This document shows positions 5,820 to 16,939 of a stretch of 36,269 bases of DNA, piece by piece. A model generated the notes under the pieces. It saw only the letters and a list, made by a program, of their open reading frames with translations, had not been told where the DNA came from and ran no database searches. Source of the DNA: a virus. A program made the translations under genes and the position numbers. Position 1 is the stretch's first letter. Each line of letters starts with the position of its first letter. The DNA is taken from positions 1-36,269 of IMG/VR virus record IMGVR_UViG_3300045125_000075; one strand, given 5' to 3'.

Positions 5820-6242
5820 TCAGGCGCTTTGGAATGCACTCACCGTCAAGGCAAACGGCGCACTAGATGCACCTTCATGCCACGGCCGTGTCACATGCCG
5901 GAAGGCACTGGGCACAGACCGCTTCAATAAAGCTTCGTGCTCAGCTTTGTCGTTCATGTATTTGACCAGTGAATCGCGGTCGTGGATCTGTTTCCACATG
6001 AGGACTGTCTCATCGCCGAGGTTGACGGTGTCTGCGTAGGAGGCCCGGCCCGTCTTCGTGTCCAGCCGGATGACCGTCTTACGAGGGAGATGTGAGCCGT
6101 GAGCATCATCAGGAATCTCGGCCGCGATAACGGTGTAGCCGCCGGGCGAGTCTGAGACCGGTGGAGAAAGTGCCGTGATCGTGGTTTGAGCGGCGAGGGT
6201 GACGATGCCGAGGAGCAGCGCAGCAAAGAGAAGGCGTTTCAT
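5820..6242 (-). CDS. Exported small protein beside attP (140 aa)
   Basis: The N-terminus MKRLLFAALLLGIVTLAAQ is a clear Sec signal peptide: two basic residues, a hydrophobic core, and a likely cleavage near residues 18-24. The mature part contains GGYTVIAAEIPDDAHG, TVIRLDTKTGRASYADTVNL and MWKQIHDRDSLVKYMNDKAE. The ordered repeats of short beta-strands look like a periplasmic or lipocalin-sized domain, but I recognise no family. It is the last gene before attP, the usual place for lysogenic-conversion cargo, and its stop lies only ten bases from the tRNA fragment. The gene is intact as read. Confidence 0.65.
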   Translation of the reverse strand: MKRLLFAALLLGIVTLAAQTTITALSPPVSDSPGGYTVIAAEIPDDAHGSHLPRKTVIRLDTKTGRASYADTVNLGDETVLMWKQIHDRDSLVKYMNDKAEHEALLKRSVPSAFRHVTRPWHEGASSAPFALTVSAFQSA

Positions 6243-6264
6243 GGCCGACAGTTTAGCATGGGTG

Positions 6265-9200
6265 TCAAGGCACGCTCTCTACCCGCTCGCCGTCCTTGCG
6301 CACGCGGACGAGGTTCAGATTGCCCATCTGGGCTTCCTTCTTAGCGGCCAAGATCGTTTGGCGTGTGGGTGGCAGGCGTTTGAGATCCAGTTCAAACTCG
6401 GCCAGCTCACGTTGCAGGGCGGTGATGCGCGTGTTGGCCTCCTCCACGGCGCGGCGTGGGGCACCGGGCAGGTTCTCACCGAGCACGCGGTTGGCATCCT
6501 CACGCACGCCGCGATAGCGGCTGGCAAGCGAGCATACACACCCTTGATCATCGGCTCCCACTCGCGCGTTTGCGCACGCACGGCAAAGGCACGCTTCACC
6601 TCCTCCTCCACGCTGAAGGCACGGCCCCGGCGCTTGGCCTCGCGCAGCGCGTAGATCACGCGGGTCAGCTTATCGCTCACACCTGGCTCCAGGATGGTCT
6701 GCATGGCACTGTCCACGCGATCCGCCACCCCGGCGGCACCTTCGCGGTTGGTGATCGGCCTGCCTGAGCGGTCTTGATTGGCCACCGCGTTGAGGATGGG
6801 GCTCAGGTTCACTGAGCCAGCGGCAAACTGCTCCCACAGGCGGCCCATGATGCGCTGCACCGCCTCGTCGGGTGCCTCGCTTTCCATGGCGGCCTGCGCC
6901 AGCTCCTGCATGGTAATCTGCGGCAGCAGGTAGCTCGTGTTGAAGTAGCTCACCGTCTCCGGGGTGAAAGTATCAAAGGCTAGCACGGCATCCTTTTCCC
7001 ATGGCGCCGCAAACCAGCGGCGATAGATCCGGTTCCGTTCATCATCGGCACCTGCCGCACCGCCGGCAGTCAGCAGCGCGGCCAGGCCACCGCCCAGGGT
7101 CATGGAGCCGATCGTCACCAGCCCGCTCAGGCGGCGCAGTCCACGGGCTTGTTCAGCCGCATTGCTGCTGCGCAGCTCCTGCGCCATGTAGCGCACGTTC
7201 CAATAAAAGTTCCGATACACCTCATGCTGGAAAGCGATGAAGCTGCCCATTAGGCCCAGCTTGCTGGCCTCGCGCAGCGGCGCTGGCAGTGCGTTGTAGT
7301 TGGGAAAGGTGTTCAGCGTCCGCTCGGAGGCATACTCGGCCGCCTGGTCAGTCGTCAGGCCGCCAGCCAGCGCGGATTCGTAGTTTGTCAGCCAGCCCGT
7401 CACGCGGAAAAGGTTGTCCGGTTTTGTCATCACAAACTCCGCCACCTTTTGCCGCCACTTCTGGATGTTCTGCGCACCAGCCACCGCACCGCCGAGGCCG
7501 CCCAAAGCAGCCCCCACCGTCCGGCCGGCCAGCCCTAGGCCGCGCCCCATGGACTGGCCGATCACCGCGCCCTGTGCCATGCCCACGGATCGATCGCGTA
7601 GCTCATTGTCTGCCACCCATTGCAGCAGGTGGCGCGGGATGCTGGCCTCGATGTCTGCCAGCGTGATGCTACTGCCCACCACGCCGGATGATACCAGCCG
7701 GGTCAGCATCTCCCGGTAGCTGTCCATCAGCGCCTCTTGTGCGCTCAGGTTCTGGCGGGCGGCGCTGCTGCCCGTGATGCGCCCGGCCTCGCGCAAACGC
7801 TTGATAAAACTCCAGAAAAGACATCGCCAGACTGCACCGACGCCATCATCCCACCGATCACATTCACCAGCCACGAATCTGGATTCAGGGCCACCCGGTT
7901 CAGTTTGGCCTCATTGCCCAGCACCTTTAGCGTTTTGACCAGCCATCCTCCCAGCGTGCTGCCTTCTTGCAGCACACCAGCCGTGCCACGCAGGGCCTCC
8001 ATGAGTTGCGGCGTCGTCCACAGCCCGCCCAACCCGCTCCATTGATAGCCCTCGTCCGGAATCTGCACGGTATAAACGCCGCCGCGCTGCGGGCGGAGCA
8101 GATCCGTGGCCAAGCCCAGGGTGCGCATCGTCACCTGCCCATGATGGCGGGCGATGAGCTGCGCCTGGAACGAGGCGCTCTTGACCAGGCGGTGGATCAC
8201 ATTCGCTTCTTCCCCATCAGCGCGCGGATCTCCGGCGCGATGCTCTTGCGCTGCATCAGGCTGCCCACTTGCTTGCGCACCGTGCCCGTGGTCAGCGCTT
8301 GCTGCCAAGTGTTGCGGTCCATCAGGTCACGCATCGTGGCCTCCAGCTCGGCAGGCGTGATGCCCGGCTGCTGCGTGCGCAGGTAATTGCGCGCATCCGC
8401 CAGAATCTGCGCCGGGTCTTTGCCTCCCACCATCTGGCCCGCCTTGGCCTTTTCCACCAGCTTGTCATAGCTCCAGTCACTCTGCGGATCAAAGGCCGCG
8501 TAGCCGCGTTGCATCCATTCACCCCGGTTGGCCAGGATCGTCTTGCTCAGCGGGCCGACCGGCAGCGTGGCCGCCACAGCCGTCGAGAGGTCATCGAGGA
8601 TGTTGCGTGCCCGCCGTGTGCGCTCGCCCAGGTTGGCATCCATCTGGCGCAGCAGCACCATGGCACCGGGCTGGCCCGTCATCGCCTGCTCCACCAGTCC
8701 GAGGATTGCGCCCTCGCTTTGCCCGGTGCGCTTTTGCGCGTTGGTCATTGCCGCTTGCAGATCGCGGGAGATCATCGCCACCTGTTGATCCACCGCACGG
8801 CGTTCGTTCTCGGCCACATCCAGGGCGGCACGCAGGTTTGCTGGCAGCGGTGAACGCGTGAGAAAGGTCCGCAGCGTCAGATTCTCCACCTGGAAAGGCG
8901 TGCCCGCTTTGTGGAATGGAGAGGCCACAAAACCACCCGCACCCACCGTCACGGGGGCTGTGCCTTGAGGCATGCCGAGGCGCACGTTTTGGGCGGCATT
9001 CGTCTGCGGGCTGGTGATCTGCTGCCAGATACCCGCCAGAAACTCGCGGATGGCAGCGCCAAAACGCTGCACCATGGACCGGCTCCAGCTGGTGAAGTCT
9101 GTAACCCCGCGCCGGATCAGCGCCGCGCCCTCGGCGAGGATCTCCGTGTTAGGAAGCCCGCCGTGCGGCCGGAGGTGTCGAGGTTGCGGAAACCAGGCGC

Positions 9201-11304
9201 ACGCTGGGTGCCCCAGGTCACCTTGCCGCCGGCAGCTTCAATCTGGGCGGCGGCGTCGATGAGGGCGTCCTGGGCTTGCAGGGCCTGCTGGCCCACGAGC
9301 TTGATGATGCGGCCCGGCTCGGCGGTATCGCGCACGAGCACCTCGAGGCCGTTTGGGCCTTGGCGCACGCTGCGCAGCAGGCGCGGATTGTGCGGCACAT
9401 AGGTGCGGCCGCGTGCATCCTGAAGCGCGAGCGTGGTGCCCTGCGGCGCGGGGGTGAAGGTGGCCTCGCTCACGGTCACGCTGCGGGCGCTGCGCTGCAT
9501 TTCACCCAGGGTCACGCGCTGGCGCACGGCTGGATCGGTGAGGCGGGTGAGGCCGGCAGGATCTGCCACATCCACGAGGGTGCCCTCTGGTGTCTCCACG
9601 GTGAGGCGCTGGCCGTCCTGCGTGAGGCGGCCGGCATAACCTTCGTAGGTGACGAGTTCGCCGAGTTGCACGGCGGCAGGGGCGGCGGTAAGGGGGCAGA
9701 TGGTAAAACTGCTGCGCTCGACTCCGCTACGCCACCCGCCACGTCACCCACCCTCCGGCGTGGCCGCTGGTGCTGGTGTTGTTGTTGTGGCTAGCGTGCT
9801 GGGTGTGGGGCTGGCTGGCGTGCTGACCCCGCCCGCCCCTGCACCGGCGGCTGCCGTCGGGGGCGGCACTGGCATTGCGGTGCCCGTTTGCACATTGGAG
9901 CCAGTGAGGGTTTGCGGGGGAGTGGGCACGGCATCCGGCACCGTTTGATCGGCCGGGGGCGGAGTGCCCACAGGGTATTGGCCGGAACGCGGTCCGGCAC
10001 ATGGGTGAGAATGGGCTGGCGCGGCGTCAGCGCACGCGCCTCGGCGGCGGTGAAGTCGCCAGTGTCCTCCGGCAGCAGCGGCGGCACATCCACGCGACCG
10101 CCGCGTGCGGCGATGCCAGCCAGCGGGCTGGTCTGGGACACGGGTTGTCCGGTCTGGGACACGGGTTGTCCGGGGGCGGGGTGGCAGCCGCATCACGGCG
10201 GCTGGTTAGGAGGCTGGCGCCGCCTTTCACCCCGGCACCCATGCCGAGCATGAGCACCTGCGTGGCCACGGTGGCCGGTAGCACATCGGCGGCGGCTTGC
10301 AGGGTGCCGCCGGGGCGGTGACATACGGTCCCTGCTCCTGCTGCCAGCCGGGCCTACCCTGCGCATAGGCCTGCGCCTGGGCTGCAGCGGTGCCTGGCCG
10401 AGCTGGGTGATTGTTTCAGTGGCACCTTCCGCTGCTAGGCTGCCTACGGCGGCACCGGTCTTTTTGCCGAGGGTTTTCCACACGTTGCGGGCGATGTCGG
10501 TAGCGGTTTTCTTGCCAATGCCGAGAACATACTTGCCCGCTCCAAAGGTGATGGCGTTGCTCAGTGCCTCGGGCGCTGCCTCCCACTGGGAGGCGGCTTC
10601 TGCCAAGGGCAGCAGTTCCTGATAGGCCTCCTGCTGCTCCTGCTCACCCCAGGGCTGGCCCTGCTGCGCTCTCTCCTCGCCAAGGAGGCGGAAAGCATCA
10701 TCCAAAAATTGGCTCTTGGCGATGCGCTGCGTGACATAGTAGCTGGCAGCCATGCCTGCTGCTGTCTCCACCGAGGGCAGCACCCCAGGCCTGCCGTGGC
10801 CAGTGCGCCGGGTCCGCTGGGAGCACCTGCGATGAGGCCAGCCACTGCGCCCACGCCTTTGCCCGCGAGGCGGCCGCCGATGTTGGCGCCCATGCTCATG
10901 GCGCTGGTGCCGAGGCTGGGCGCGACCTCACGAAACGCCTCACCGGCGCTGGTAGCCTCGCCGCGCATGATGCGGTCCTGCGATTCCTGCTGCATGCGTG
11001 CCTGGTAGGCATTGGCCGCGTCAAAGGCGGCGCGGGCCTCGGGGCTGTACTCATCCGGCCCGCTTGTCTCCTCCATCATGCGATAGTAGGCGGCGGTGGC
11101 CGTGGTGGGCAGCCCACCCAGCGCCTGGCCGATGCCGCTGAGCGTGTCCACGCCAAAGAGCACGCTCTTGTTTTCCTCCCGCGTGGCGTAGTGCGCATCG
11201 AGCTGGGGCCAGATGCCATCCACATCGGCCTGCGTGGGCTCGCGGTCAAAATCCACGTCGTATTCGCGCCCGGTCTGCGGACTGGTAAGGGTATAGGTGG
11301 CCAT
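6265..11304 (-). CDS. Giant internal virion/ejection protein, frameshifted (~1,680 aa)
   Basis: Starts MATYTLTSPQTGREYDVDFD at 11304 and can be followed through about eight frame changes to TAG/TGA at 6265 without a convincing internal stop-start pair. Parts include Gly/Ala-rich amphipathic stretches (GRLAGKGVGAVAGLIAGAP; VGAALGGLGGAVAGAQ), a Pro/Thr linker near 9750-9980, a compact domain LGELVTYEGYAGRLTQDGQR, coiled-coil segments, and GVYTVQIPDEGYQWSGLGG, typical of large phage polyvalent proteins. Size, position after tail genes and membrane-active stretches fit podovirus ejection proteins that form a channel for DNA entry. Splitting into two or three polypeptides cannot be excluded because the indels obscure stops. 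Confidence 0.6.
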
Positions 11305-11322
11305 GAAGGGCGTGGGTCAGGT

Positions 11323-12249
11323 TTAATCTTGGGTGGTCTTGAGTTCCAAATGCCGCCGCTGGCCGTGGTGCCGGAGGGCACCTGCGGTGCGCCGCCTGCC
11401 GGAGGGGTGGGTGTGGCGGGCATGGTGCCCTGGAGCCATGGGCAGGGGCTTCCCACTGGCCGGTTTGCGGGTTGCGCTGCATGGAGACGCGCTGCGCCGT
11501 CCGGCAGCGCCAATCGTGCTGCACCTTGCGGCTCGTAGCAGGTGCCACATTCGGCACATAGAGGTCGCCCTCCTTGCGCCAGGTCTGGCTGCTGAATTTC
11601 TCGCTTCCGGCTCCGGTCATCACATACATCTCGGTGTTTGGGATTTTCTGCCAGCCTAGCGGCTCATCCCGGCTTGGCATGTAGCCACCCGCCATGTCAT
11701 ACGAGCCATCCGCCCGCACCGCCACCGGCACAAAGCCCTTGCCATCCGGCGTCGGCACATTCTCAAAGCGCACGATCCGGTTTTGCCCGCCTGCTCCTTG
11801 CGGAGCTGCTGAGCGTTCTCCGCCGCACGGCGCTCGGCCTCCAGTTGCTGCTGCTGCTGGAGTTGGCCGTATCTCGTTTTTGCCAGACCATGCTCTTGCT
11901 GCGATAGTTGGCCGCATCGCGTTGCTGTTGCCGCTGCCAGTCAATGTCGCGCGCGTTGATTCTGCACTTGCTGCTGTGCTTGAAACATGCGCTGCCCGTT
12001 GCGCAAAGTCTTGATCCGCCAAAGCCTGTCGGGTTTGTTGCTCCATGGCCGTCTGTCCGATTTGCAGGATCGGCTTGATAATTCCCGCGCCGCCGCTGCT
12101 GTTCGGCAATGCGCATGGGATCATTCGCGCTGCGGCCCACCTGTCGGCGGGGTTGACCGCTCAGCCCCGTTGCCATGTGGCGGTCCATCGCGCTGCCGGT
12201 ATTCACGATCGTCGCGCGCTTGCACAGGCATCGGTGGGTTTTCAAACAT
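11323..12249 (-). CDS. Virion-associated Gln-rich coiled-coil protein, frameshifted (~305 aa)
   Basis: Starts MFENPPMPVQARDDREYRQ at 12249. After frame changes it continues RIAEQQRRRG, ILQIGQTAMEQQTRQALADQ, DIDWQRQQQRDAANY and a further Gln-rich run, then an ordered region RIVRFENVPTPDGKGFVPVA and DGSYDMAGGYMPSRDEPLGW. It ends LKTTQD at TAA 11323, 19 bases before the giant protein's start. Gln/Arg-rich helices are common in phage internal core and scaffold-like proteins, and the co-directional position next to the ejection protein suggests an internal or tail-associated virion component. Family not recognised; at least four indels. Confidence 0.5.
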
Positions 12250-12260
12250 CGCTTGACGGT

Positions 12261-13043
12261 TTATTCGCCACGTTCATCGGCTTGTTGGTATTGTTGCTCG
12301 TAAGACGCCGCATCCTTGGCTGGATCGGTATTCTTGAGATAATCATTCCAGCGCGCATCCGCCTCAGTACGATACCTTGCCGCCTTTTGGCCGAGGCTCG
12401 ACCTGATCCACACCACTGCGTGAGTCACCACCGGCGCTTCTGATTCGCGGCGTTGTCCCGGCATCTGGATCGGGATCACAGTCGTCGGAGCCTGCGGCAC
12501 GATGATCTCAGGGCCGTTCTCTCCCACGATGCTAGCCGGCGCCCGCCGGAGCCACGCCGCCCTCGGCAAAGAAACCACCAAAGGGCAATGGAGCACCTAG
12601 CGGCCTGCCCCAGCCCGTAGCTCTCATACGCCGGTCGAGACAGGGGCTCTGCTGATCCAAGCCATTTGTATCCACTCGTGGTGCATTGACGCTCCGATCC
12701 GGCGCGCCCAGCGGCCTACCAAGCCCCTCCGTGCCCATTGGCCTACCAGTCAGCGGGTTGCTACTGTCCCAGCCCGCAGGTGTGGCCGGGCGTGCTTGCG
12801 GTGCCGCTGCACGGTTCACAGGCGCAGCGCCACGGTTCGCAGCAGCCGTTGGTGCTGGCATTGCCGAAGGTGCCGCTGGGCGATTCGCCCCCATCGGCAT
12901 AGCCGATGGCATGCGCGCCTATTAGGCCCAGCACTAGCGATCCGGCTATTCGCCGAGCGTGCCTCGACACGGCCCATGTTAGCAATGCTACTGCCCCGGT
13001 AACTTGTCAGCGTGGTAGCGTTTCGTGCAGATTGACGTGCCAT
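12261..13043 (-). CDS. Virion protein with Gly-Glu-Asn-Gly-Pro-Glu motif, frameshifted (~260 aa)
   Basis: Begins MARQSARNATTLTSYRGSS at 13043. Through frame changes it gives a hydrophobic segment RIAGSLVLGLIGAHAIG, a long Ala/Pro/Asn-rich region with repeats of RPMGTEGLGRPLGAPDR type, then FAEGGVAPAG and SIVGENGPEIIVPQAPTTVI. The last motif (GGxxxxxxIVGExGPEIIVP) is a common C-terminal signature of phage tape-measure and tail-associated proteins. The C-terminus is charged and ends QQADERGE at 12261. With no obvious tape measure elsewhere, this may be a tail/ejection cofactor. Homology beyond the motif is not visible. Confidence 0.5.
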
Positions 13044-13115
13044 AAAAGTAGTGAGGTTAAATTGGATTGGATTTTCTTATCGCAAATACATAAACGATAC
13101 AAGCAACGAATCATT
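13044..13115 (-). promoter_or_regulatory. AT-rich intergenic, possible late promoter
   Basis: The 72 bases upstream of the 13043 start are markedly AT-rich compared with neighbours and lie in an otherwise tightly packed late operon. A TTGCTT hexamer precedes GATAAG with about 19 bases between, a poor match to sigma-70. It may supply the genes for the ejection proteins. Confidence 0.25.
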
Positions 13116-13627
13116 CTAAACACCTAGCGGCAGCCATGGCCCGGCATAATCGCGGATCTCCGTGACCAGCAGCTCCAGGGATAAGTCAGTGCCGTCGTTC
13201 CCAGCCAGTTGCTCCACGACACCACCCGCTGGAATGGCCGCACTGAAAAAGCCCAAATCCGTCTGCGTATCGCCAGATTCAACTCACGCCATTTCAAGCG
13301 ACATCGGTAGCGCTGTGTAATAGCGATCATTGAACCGATAGCGATATTGCGCACCATAAGGTCCATCGTCGTCCGCAGAACATGGTTCCAATTTCTGGAT
13401 AACCATTGAAACACACCAAACCCATAGTGGTCAGCAGGCCCGCGCCATGAACCAGGCTGACTTACACTTGGATGTCTAAACTTTCAGTCTGTGTTCTGCC
13501 ATTGCTCCGCACCCCATGGGTCTAAACCACTGGACTTGAATCGCACTTGCACTTGCAGCCAGCTCGTCATCGGCGGGTCCCACGCCATGCCGTCGCGATA
13601 AGTATAATAAGGGATTTGCGCGCTCAT
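13116..13627 (-). CDS. Tail-region hypothetical protein, frameshifted (~165 aa)
   Basis: Start ATG 13627 overlaps the upstream stop region (TGAATG). It reads MSAQIPYYTYRDGMAWDPPM and VRFKSSGLDPWGAEQW, then by frame changes SVSQPGSWRGPADHYGFGVF, DDDGPYGAQYRYRFNDRYYT and GFFSAAIPAGGVVEQLAGND, ending YAGPWLPLGV at TAG 13116. All segments are in order on one strand and individually protein-like. Aromatic and Gly-rich composition suits a structural beta protein of the tail or fibre. No family recognised. At least four indels within 510 bases make this one of the most damaged loci. Confidence 0.5.
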
Positions 13628-14190
13628 TCAGGTGATCAGGTAAAGTTGTCCGCGTGCCGTCGCATCCCCACTGTCAATGACTTGCACGCTCACATAACCC
13701 GTCAGGTATTGAGCCGTCACCACACCATCTACCACCGTTGCCAGCCATACTTTGAATCGGCCGTTGCTTGTCAGTAGATTGGCAGGTGTGGGTGCAGTCG
13801 TATTCAATGTGATGCGCACCGCAGTCACCACCGGCGCAGCAATGTAAACACTTTCGACCGGTGTCCAATCCACCATCGATTTCGAGCACCACATAGCGCG
13901 TGCCACTGCTAGGAGAAACTCAGTGAAGGTGCAGGAGTGGCATCCAGTTGTGTGCCGCCAATCGTTGGCATGAAACCCGCCACTAACCCCGGTTTAACGG
14001 TTCCAGAACTGCTCACAGATAAAGGCGCACGCCCTCCTCCTCCATCACCTGCACCTTGCACGCGGAATGACCTCCAGCCCCTGCTCCGCACTCACCACCG
14101 CATTGCCGCGTGTGTCTCCCACATAGGCCAGGCCCAGCCCCGTGTAGCTCGTGGGCTTGCTGGCAAAAGAGTTCCGTGAGTGCGATCCAT
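13628..14190 (-). CDS. Tail/fibre-associated protein, frameshifted (~185 aa)
   Basis: Starts MDRTHGT at 14190, seven bases after the previous stop. It continues in another frame as FASKPTSYTGLGLAYVGDTR, then LSVSSSGTVKPGLVAGFMPT, SGTRYVVLEIDGG and finally SVYIAAPVVTAVRITLNTTA to ATARGQLYLIT at 13628. Composition is Thr/Ser/Val/Gly-rich and beta-strand-like, typical of phage receptor-binding or tail-surface proteins. The position between the multidomain tail protein and another tail gene supports this. No named domain is visible. Confidence 0.5.
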
Positions 14191-14196
14191 GGCAGG

Positions 14197-15887
14197 TTAG
14201 GGAGTGGTAAAGGTGTCCACCGTTGTGTAGGTGGTGCCTTGGCTGTTGGTGGCGTAAGCCTTGAAGCTGTAACCCGTCGCCGTCGTCAGGCCCGTCACCG
14301 CGATGGTGAAGATGCCAGGTCGTGCCCGTAGTAATCTCATCAGTGCAACCGGTGCCACCGATCGTCGGGTTGTTGTTGGTGGCCGTCTCCGCATACACCA
14401 CACCGCGCTCGGTGATGGTGGCACCGCCATCGGCGGTCACATTGCCGCCCAGCGTGGCACCCGTGCTCGTGATGCCCGTCTTCGTCGGGCTGGTCAGCGT
14501 CGGCACCGTCATGCGTGTCACCGTGCTGGTATAAGTCTTCTGCGTCGTGCCATCCTGCGCCGTCACACGCACATCCACCGTATTACTACCCACATTCAGG
14601 CTCAAGCGCGCCACTCGCCGTGCCACTCGTCACGCTGGTATAAGCACCCGCATTCACCCGCACTTGGATCGTCGCATTAGCCTGCTCCACCGTTGGCGTC
14701 ACCGTGATGCTGCTCACCGCATTATTCACGCTCGCTGTGTAGCTGGTCGTATTCGCGGCAAAGGCCGGGCTCAGCGTGCCGCTGCTCGGCACTAGCGCAC
14801 TCAGGTTTGCGTTGGTGCTCAGCGTGCTAAGCGTATCCAGCGCCGTGTAAACCGTGCCGCGCGGATTCGTCGCATAAGCCTTAAACGTATAAGCACTCCC
14901 TTGTGTTAGGCCCGTCACCGCCACCGTAAACACACCCGTCGTGCCCGTTGTCGTCACCTTCGTCACACCCGCCGCACCGATCGCAGGATCGGCATTCGCC
15001 GAGGTCAGCGCATAAATCACTCCACGCTCCGTAATCGTCGCGCCGCCATCCCGCGTCACATTACCCCCAGCGTCACCGTCGTGGTAGCGATGCTGGTCTT
15101 CGTTGAGCTTGTCACCGTCGGTGCCACCTCCCAGCTACCAGGCCGGTAGCCCGTCACCTTCCGCCGGATGTAGAGGCCATTATCAAACGTCTCACCATCA
15201 TCGACGGTGATCGTCGCAGGCCATGCCGTCACACTCGTCGTCGGAAACGTCTTACTGAACACTTGGTAAGGATACCGGCTATTGCTCGTCCCTGTCGAAT
15301 AACTCAGCGTCACTTGAGGATGCAGGCACTTCGGCAGATTCAACTGCCCCCACGCCATAGTAAAACGTGCCACCCTCCGGCTGCATCACCGTTGGCTACC
15401 GTAATGTTGTGCGGTTGATGGCTGGCAAAATACTCGATCAACACTTTCGTCACCCCATCGTAGCTGTCGCGCACGTCAAAATCCCAGATGCTATCCGCCG
15501 TGTAAGGCGCACCATCACCATCGTAAGCCTTGAACTGAAAGGTATTGATCCCACCCAGCACCGCAGGCCGGTAAATGCCACCGCGCAGCTCCGTCACACT
15601 GCGAAACGGCGTCGTGATTTCTCCCGCCGTAAAAGGCCGCGCAAACCAAAAGCCATGCCAGCCATTCTCCACCGGGCCGTTATCTGTGAACACATAGCTG
15701 CCAAAGCCGCGCACCAGCGCATCCCCCTTGCTCATGCCTGGCAGCGCATTGGCCAGCGTGGTGCCAGGGCTCAATGTAAATCGCCACGGATTGCCGATTC
15801 CGGCACCCACAGCAGGCCCGCCACCTCGCCAGGCTTCAGCGTGGCGACCGTTTGAAACGGGCAATCTTCGCGAGGATCTCGGGCCAT
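14197..15887 (-). CDS. Multidomain tail protein with FnIII-like and cadherin-like modules, frameshifted
   Basis: Starts MARDPREDCPFQTVATLKPG at 15887. The N-terminal ~280 residues (PFRSVTELRGGIYRPAVLGG; WDFDVRDSYDGVTKVLIEYF) look like a virion-attachment domain. Then come two copies of an Ig/FnIII-like module marked by GGATITERGV and SFKAYATNSQGTTYTT. Between them lies a cadherin-like beta-sandwich (NANLSALVPSSGTLSPAFAA to VRVTAQDGTTQKTYTSTVTR). Such modules mediate carbohydrate or surface binding and are frequent in Verrucomicrobiota and Bacteroidota secreted proteins, suggesting host-derived adhesion domains. Four or more indels. The ending DTFTTP at 14197 completes the second FnIII module. 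Confidence 0.65.
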
Positions 15888-15901
15888 AGACAGGGAAGGG
15901 G

Positions 15902-16351
15902 TTAAGATTCGTTTTCCAACAGGCGCAGCACCTGTTCGCGGTAATGGCGGCTCTCCTTGGCGCGCAGGCTGCCACGCATTGGGATGTCTGGGTGCATGAT
16001 GTAATCAGGCCAGTAGGCATGCGGGAGCTGCCACACATGGCCCAGCTCATGCAGCAGCGCGGCCACCGGATGAAAGCCGGTGCCCAGCATGCGCTGCCAC
16101 CAGCGGTGCGCCCACGGGCGGTCAGCCGCCAGCGTGATGCGCCAGGTGTCCGGCCCGCTGCGAAAACATTGCGCGATGCGTGTGGCGTCCTGGCTGCGGT
16201 CCACCACGCCGGGTGTGATCCAGATCATCGCATCATCCTCCGGCGCCGCGCGCAGCTCGATGAGATCCCGCAGCACAGCATTCCACTGCCGCACCGCTTC
16301 ATCAGCGGCTTGTTTCAATGGAGAGGCAGCAGCATACGTCAGGATCGTCAT
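15902..16351 (-). CDS. Metzincin-like zinc metallopeptidase (149 aa)
   Basis: Intact ORF whose start overlaps the endolysin stop (ATGA). Residues 101-111 are HELGHVWQLPH, an HExxHxxxxxH zinc site in which the Gly of the classical HExxHxxGxxH is replaced by Gln. Met119 in DYIMHP is a plausible Met-turn. The N-terminal half (QWNAVLRDLIELRAAPEDDA to WRITLAADRPW) fits the twisted sheet of matrixin-type proteases. Without a signal peptide it must act in the cytosol, in the virion, or after lysis. Coupling to the amidase suggests cleavage of cell-wall or virion proteins during lysis or entry. Confidence 0.75.
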   Translation of the reverse strand: MTILTYAAASPLKQAADEAVRQWNAVLRDLIELRAAPEDDAMIWITPGVVDRSQDATRIAQCFRSGPDTWRITLAADRPWAHRWWQRMLGTGFHPVAALLHELGHVWQLPHAYWPDYIMHPDIPMRGSLRAKESRHYREQVLRLLENES

Positions 16352-16939
16352 AGCTTCGGAGGTCGTTGATACCCAGTCACCAAGGTCAGCGCCAAATTCT
16401 GGCAGGCCAGCAGCATCAGCTGTTGGTCCATCATCCGGGCACGATCACCCTCGTGGTCGATGAACCCCAGCTCGATGAGGCACGCCGCAGGAAAGTTCAG
16501 CACCGCCAGCCGATTGTGCTGGCTCGCCGCCTCCGTCTTGATGCCGCGATCCTTCGTGCCCAGCGCCAGCCGCACCGCGTCATTGCAGGCTTGCGCCAGC
16601 TTGGCGTTCGATGCGTTACGGTAAAACGTCTCCGTCCCGCTGGCCTTGCCATTGTGCCGCATTGCAATGCAGGCTGATCAAAGCCGCGCAGCCATATTGA
16701 TGCGCGATGGATGCCCGCTCACCCACTGGTGCCCACATCGCTCAGAATTGATGCGCGTGCGGATCACTTTAGCTCCCCAGCATCTCAAGCTGGATTTTAA
16801 GCTCATTCGCCCAGTCCATCACGATGCCCGCCTCAGTGATCTCCGTGCTGCCCACACGCACCGTCGCACCTGGATCATACACACCCGGTTTACGGTTGGA
16901 CATGCCATGTCCAGGATCAATGCAGAAAGTCAGTTTCAT
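16348..16939 (-). CDS. N-acetylmuramoyl-L-alanine amidase (Amidase_3) endolysin, frameshifted
   Basis: Hydrolyses the amide bond between muramic acid and the stem peptide. It starts MKLTFCIDPGHGMSNRKPGV at 16939. Zinc ligands are visible as His11 in DPGHG, a Glu in GSTEIT, His in ISLHCN, and the catalytic Glu in CLIELGFI, in the expected order. Frames change between LEMLG and ERASIAHQYGCAALISLHCN, and again before MRHNGKASGTETFY. The total is about 195 residues, normal for a single-domain Amidase_3 lysin with no cell-wall binding domain. Start overlaps the stop of the small membrane protein and stop overlaps the protease start, so these are translationally coupled. Confidence 0.85.
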
